34,740 nucleotides of DNA. Origin: CAYNFH01 sp964396385 (lineage in GTDB: Bacteria; Armatimonadota; Chthonomonadetes; Chthonomonadales; CAJBBX01). The stretch spans positions 1 to 34,740 of the forward strand of contig CAYNFH010000039.1 in the NCBI GenBank assembly GCA_964396385.1, in the 5' to 3' direction. The notes beneath the pieces were generated by a model. That model made no database searches and was not told the DNA's origin. It worked only from the letters and a program-made list of their open reading frames with translations. This document shows positions 31,445-34,740 of this stretch, one piece after another. Both the position numbers and the translations under genes were made by a program. Numbering within the stretch: position 1 is the stretch's first letter; the number at the start of each line of letters is the position of its first letter.

Positions 31445-32644
31445 ATGCGCAATCGTTGGTTGAGATGGACTCTAGCCGCGGCGGTCGTGCTGGCGTGTCT
31501 GCCCTCCGCGGCTTTGGCGGGTCAGAAGGGCAAGCCGCCCTCGGAGGACCCGGAGGTCAGGATCGGGCGAGAGAACGCCGCCGAGCTTGAAAAGGATAAG
31601 AGCGTTCGACTGGTGACCGACGCCGCGCTGCTGGATCGGGTGAACCGTATCGGGCAGACCATCGCCGCCATCGCCAACACCGTGGAGGTCCCCGCCCACT
31701 GGGGCAGCTCCGACGTAAAGAAGTTCGACTATACCTTTAAGATAGTCGACGATAAGGATGTAAACGCCTTTTCCCTCCCCGGGGGCCACGTATACGTTAA
31801 TAAGGGGCTGCTGGACTACACCCACTCCGATGACGAGCTGGCCGGAGTGCTGGCCCACGAAATCGCCCACGCCGCCCATCACCACATGATGAAGCTCCTT
31901 AAGGAGCAGAGCAAGATGCAGCCCTACATCCCGCTGGTGCTGCTGGCGGCCGTGCTCGCTAAGGCCGGCGGGCAGGACCTGAGCGCGCTCGCCCTGGGCG
32001 GCCAGCTTTACATGGTGGCGAAGTTGAACGGATACGGAGTGGAAGCGGAGAAGGACGCAGACGCGACCGGCATGCAGTACTTGATGAAGACCAAGTACAA
32101 CCCGGTCGCGATGCTCACCTTTATGGAGCGGTTGGCGCGGGACGAGCTGCGCGGACCTGAGCGAATCCTTGGTATCTACCGCACGCACCCACCTTCGCCG
32201 GAGCGCGCGAAAGCGCTGGAGGCGGAGCTGGCGGCGGCGCACATTCCAATCGACCGCACGGCGGCGGACCCGGCGCTGCGTGCCCACGTGAGCGAGGTGA
32301 CCATCAACGGCGTCCCAATGGCGGAGGTGGGGATGAACAAAACGGTCATCGCCCGCTTCGCGGAATCGGAGGGACTATCCGGACACGAGCGCGCCATCCG
32401 GTTCGCCGCGTCACTGGACCACGCGCTGGACCGCGAACTCCAGCAGTTTGAAATCAAGCTCAATGCGGACCGCAACGGCATAATCGCGCGGACAACGGTG
32501 CTGGGGACCTTCGCGGCGGAGGACGCTCACGCGGAGCGGAAGACCGTTGAACAGCTCGCCCAGGATGCTCTGGACGCCATCCGCAAAATCATGTGGCAGG
32601 AGCAGTTCGACCGCATCCCGGCAAATGCGGGAGCGAATTGGTAA
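31445..32644 (+). CDS. Exported M48-family metallopeptidase
   Basis: The protein is 399 aa from ATG 31445, chosen because a Sec signal peptide starts there (WLRWTLAAAVVLACLPSAALA, cleaved near residue 25). An in-frame extension to 31292 comes from the heptamer array. The zinc site is HEIAH (138-142), with Glu202 in EAEKDAD as third ligand. NAFSLPGGHVYV (108-119) is the conserved strand before it, as in the BepA/YfgC and Oma1-like group. Such enzymes degrade or quality-control envelope proteins in the periplasm. There is no TPR domain; instead a C-terminal region of about 130 residues has no recognised relatives. Transcription probably begins at the TATAAT at 31378. It converges with the Ig/jelly-roll gene. 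Confidence 0.93.
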   Translation: MRNRWLRWTLAAAVVLACLPSAALAGQKGKPPSEDPEVRIGRENAAELEKDKSVRLVTDAALLDRVNRIGQTIAAIANTVEVPAHWGSSDVKKFDYTFKIVDDKDVNAFSLPGGHVYVNKGLLDYTHSDDELAGVLAHEIAHAAHHHMMKLLKEQSKMQPYIPLVLLAAVLAKAGGQDLSALALGGQLYMVAKLNGYGVEAEKDADATGMQYLMKTKYNPVAMLTFMERLARDELRGPERILGIYRTHPPSPERAKALEAELAAAHIPIDRTAADPALRAHVSEVTINGVPMAEVGMNKTVIARFAESEGLSGHERAIRFAASLDHALDRELQQFEIKLNADRNGIIARTTVLGTFAAEDAHAERKTVEQLAQDALDAIRKIMWQEQFDRIPANAGANW

Positions 32645-32714
32645 GCAGGAATCAGCTCCGACGCACCGCCATACCGCGCCCGACGGGCCGGGACGGCGCC
32701 CGGCCCCTACAGCC

Positions 32715-32803
32715 CCGGCGCTATTGAAAGAGAACCCGGCTGAAGCCGGCTCCCCAGCCCGAAGGGGTTCCCCTCCAATAGCACCGGGGTTTCAGCCCGG
32801 TGC
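32715..32803. repeat. Branched palindromic element between convergent genes
   Basis: CCGGCGCTATTG (32715-32726) pairs with CAATAGCACCGG (32776-32787), one mismatch in 12. Inside, GAACCC (32732-32737) pairs with GGGTTC (32765-32770), enclosing CCGGC-TGAA-GCCGG (32736-32749). GCACCGGG-GTTTCAG-CCCGGTGC (32781-32803) is a further perfect 8-bp hairpin that overlaps the outer stem, so two folds compete. There is no T-tract. It resembles a dispersed, structure-forming repeat and may end transcription from both sides. Confidence 0.6.
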
Positions 32804-32885
32804 GAAGACAATGGCCCGGCGGGTTTAGCGCCAGGCGAGGTACCAGCGCACCCTCTGGATCTGCCCGGCGGGCGCCGCCCCGCCT

Positions 32886-34740
32886 CTACTTCTCCAGCGT
32901 TATCGCTTCTAACCGCAGGTACGGCGAGTCCGGCAGCGTAATGGACGCGAGCTTCTTGGATTCCCCGATCCGGACGACGTAGTGGAAAAGATGGGCCGGG
33001 TGGTCCATCGATTCCCCTCCGGGTACGTGCGTGCGCGGGACCTCGTAGCCTATCTCCTCTCCCCGCGCGGCCGGCCCGTCCCAGCGGCTGATGGGCAGAA
33101 GCGTGTACTGCTGAGAGCCGTCCACGAAGTTGAGTGTAAATGCGCCGCTTACTCCGTCCTTGGTGGCCGCCGCCAGCACGTGGACCGCCTTGTACGCCTC
33201 TGCTTTGCTCGCGCTGGGCGCTATGGCAACCTTCTGCCCCTGGCACTGCACGAAGTTGCTCTCCTTGTCCCCCTTGGGGCCCCACTTGAACGCGAACCGG
33301 CGGGATGAGTCCAGCCCCACGCCTTTGGTCGGCATCCAGAGCGTATTCGGCGCGACCTCGGTATTGGCGAAGGGCGGTACCAGCTCGCCGGGGAAGGTGC
33401 GCCCGGTTCCGTCTAAGTTGCCGTCAGAGCGGTCCTCGTCGTTGGAGACGCCGTCCACGTTGTAGGTCTTGCTAAGGTCCACAAAGGTGAGATGGCCGTG
33501 GACAATGTCAATGGAGTCTACCAGCGTCTCCCCGGAGCGCGTGCTGGGCAGCGTGGAGACCCATGTGTCCCCTATCTTGAGGTCCCACACGAGGTAGTAC
33601 CGGCCGTCATTGGGTGGGGCGGTGATCCAGGCCAGAATGTCGCTGACGCTGTCGCCCGGCTGCACGTCCTGGGGCAGGGGAGTGGTCTCGTCCTCCCAGA
33701 CCGCCTCCACCCCATCCAGGTAGTACCAGTGGTAGCCGATGCGGGTGACGTCCTTCCGCCAGGTCTGCGGACCGACATTGCGCAGCGATAGTTTTACCGG
33801 TACGCGGTGCTCGCCGGGAAGCTGCGGGGGCGTGAGGTCTGCCGTAAAGAGAGCTCCGGCATCGGTATCGATCAGTGCGATGGCACGCGGCTCTGTAGCC
33901 GCGCCGGTCGATCCCTCCGGATTGGCGGCGACCTCCCACCGCAGGCGGTAAAGCCAATTGTCGGACTGCGACCAGCTCGGCAAGGTGGCGCCATCCGCCT
34001 GGCTGAACGTGATAGGCACTGTCAGGGTTACCGTCTGCCCCGCCGGAACGTCCGTTGGCAGCTTTGCTGTGGCGTCGGCCAGCGCAACATCGACCTCGGA
34101 CTCCTGCTCGGCGGTCGCGTTGATGGGCGACGTGTATCGCGAGAGCCGCGCGGTAACGCGCGCACCGTCGCTCTGCTTCCAGGTGGTGGTTCCGTCGTTG
34201 CGGAGAGTCACGGTAGCGATATACGTACCACCCGCTTCTAGGGTGTTGGGCAGCTCGCTGTTTACGAGGCTCGCCCCGTAGGCCGGGAGGGACGCTCCGT
34301 CGTTACGCGGAGCGATATGGACCACGGCATGGAGGGGAGCGCCTCCGTAAGGTGGCGCGTCCTCCTTTCCTCGCCGCTTCTCTTTCTCCATAATGTCTAC
34401 TACGAGCGTGTGGGGACCGGCAGTGGTAGGCATGGTAACGGTAAGCGGGATGTCTACCGCCTGGCCAGGAATCACGCTTCCCGGAAGCGGAACCTGCTGC
34501 CACAAGCCACTCTGGTCCCAATGGTAGGCGATGCTATGCGTCTCCGGCGTCCACGTGACGGCTCCCGCATTCACCACGCGCACCGCAACGGCGACAGAGA
34601 CTCCGGATGGTTCTTCTCGCGGCAGGTCGCTTGCCAGAAAGGTCGCGTTGAGCGTCCTGATCGCGCCGAAGCGGCGGGTGGAGATCCGGGTCATGTCCGA
34701 GAGCTCTACGCCGCGCTCCAGGGTAGGAGCTATCTCGGTG
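32886..34740 (-). CDS. Large Ig-like/jelly-roll protein, N-terminus outside the window
   Basis: At least 618 codons are present. The frame stays open from the ATG at 34694 back to the right edge (reading ...TEIAPTLERGVELSD before that Met), so the true start is probably outside. Three NBR1/CARDB-type Ig repeats are marked by VRVVNAGAVTWTPETH, LRNDGTTTWKQSDGARV and LRNVGPQTWRKDVTRIGYHW. The last ~170 residues (YNVDGVSNDEDRSDGNLDG, GRTFPGELVPP, VQCQGQKVAI, FTLNFVDGS, LRLEAITL) resemble the jelly-roll module found at the end of bacterial glycoside hydrolases and lectin-like proteins. The protein is probably secreted and may have a catalytic domain upstream of what is visible. It converges with the M48 gene. 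Confidence 0.75.
   Translation of the reverse strand, partial: TEIAPTLERGVELSDMTRISTRRFGAIRTLNATFLASDLPREEPSGVSVAVAVRVVNAGAVTWTPETHSIAYHWDQSGLWQQVPLPGSVIPGQAVDIPLTVTMPTTAGPHTLVVDIMEKEKRRGKEDAPPYGGAPLHAVVHIAPRNDGASLPAYGASLVNSELPNTLEAGGTYIATVTLRNDGTTTWKQSDGARVTARLSRYTSPINATAEQESEVDVALADATAKLPTDVPAGQTVTLTVPITFSQADGATLPSWSQSDNWLYRLRWEVAANPEGSTGAATEPRAIALIDTDAGALFTADLTPPQLPGEHRVPVKLSLRNVGPQTWRKDVTRIGYHWYYLDGVEAVWEDETTPLPQDVQPGDSVSDILAWITAPPNDGRYYLVWDLKIGDTWVSTLPSTRSGETLVDSIDIVHGHLTFVDLSKTYNVDGVSNDEDRSDGNLDGTGRTFPGELVPPFANTEVAPNTLWMPTKGVGLDSSRRFAFKWGPKGDKESNFVQCQGQKVAIAPSASKAEAYKAVHVLAAATKDGVSGAFTLNFVDGSQQYTLLPISRWDGPAARGEEIGYEVPRTHVPGGESMDHPAHLFHYVVRIGESKKLASITLPDSPYLRLEAITLEK

Noticed and set aside
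1..34740. tRNA, rRNA or a known riboswitch
   Set aside because: No T-loop/acceptor arrangement, rRNA core sequence or conserved aptamer was recognised on either strand.

Overview
This window comes from a high-GC, Gram-negative-type (diderm) bacterium. The secretin, two lipoproteins with lipoboxes and an M48 protease with a signal peptide point to an outer membrane. The combination of a SARP/NB-ARC/TPR regulator, a pseudopilin-like protein with a typical 'CP..SYVYN' pattern, a stand-alone MutL/GlmL-type ATPase, a sugar ABC importer without its own ATPase and NBR1-like Ig/jelly-roll proteins is reminiscent of Armatimonadota. This placement is an inference, and no rRNA or tRNA is present to fix it.

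Left flank (1-8000). The first codons of a pterin-4a-carbinolamine dehydratase run off the left edge, head to head (14 bp between start codons) with an APH-family phosphotransferase. A three-gene carbohydrate ABC importer (solute-binding lipoprotein, MalF-like and MalG-like permeases) lies on the minus strand. A 1029-residue AfsR/SARP-like regulator is divergent from it.

Central island (8197-26622). All genes are on the plus strand and most have no recognised function. In order: a secreted Ig-like protein; a free-standing LuxR-type HTH; a 586-aa protein with a novel domain ('domain A'); a DUF4397-type lipoprotein; a secretin fused to a PDZ domain; a beta-propeller (BNR/VPS10-like) protein with a polytopic membrane C-terminus; a 254-aa protein with 'domain B'; a 78-aa protein; a divergent GDT1/TMEM165-like membrane protein whose end is overwritten by an IS3-family relic; an 81-aa copy of a protease prodomain; a subtilase; a purple-acid-phosphatase-like metallophosphoesterase; a poorly coding 1.1-kb stretch; and a 746-aa protein joining domain A to domain B. 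Four separate modules are shared between non-adjacent or adjacent genes here. This is the best evidence that the island is a functional set, probably acting at the cell envelope, rather than a random collection. Codon third positions look visibly less GC-rich in 9.3-18 kb than in the flanks, consistent with acquisition by transfer.

Right flank (27182-34740). Minus strand: a barrel-sandwich/KOW-like protein, a pseudopilin-like protein and a MutL/GlmL-type ATPase. Plus strand: an M48 metalloprotease. Minus strand: a large Ig/jelly-roll protein entering from the right edge. Intergenic DNA and some gene starts are full of short tandem 7-8-mers and palindromes, several of which have ended up inside coding sequence.
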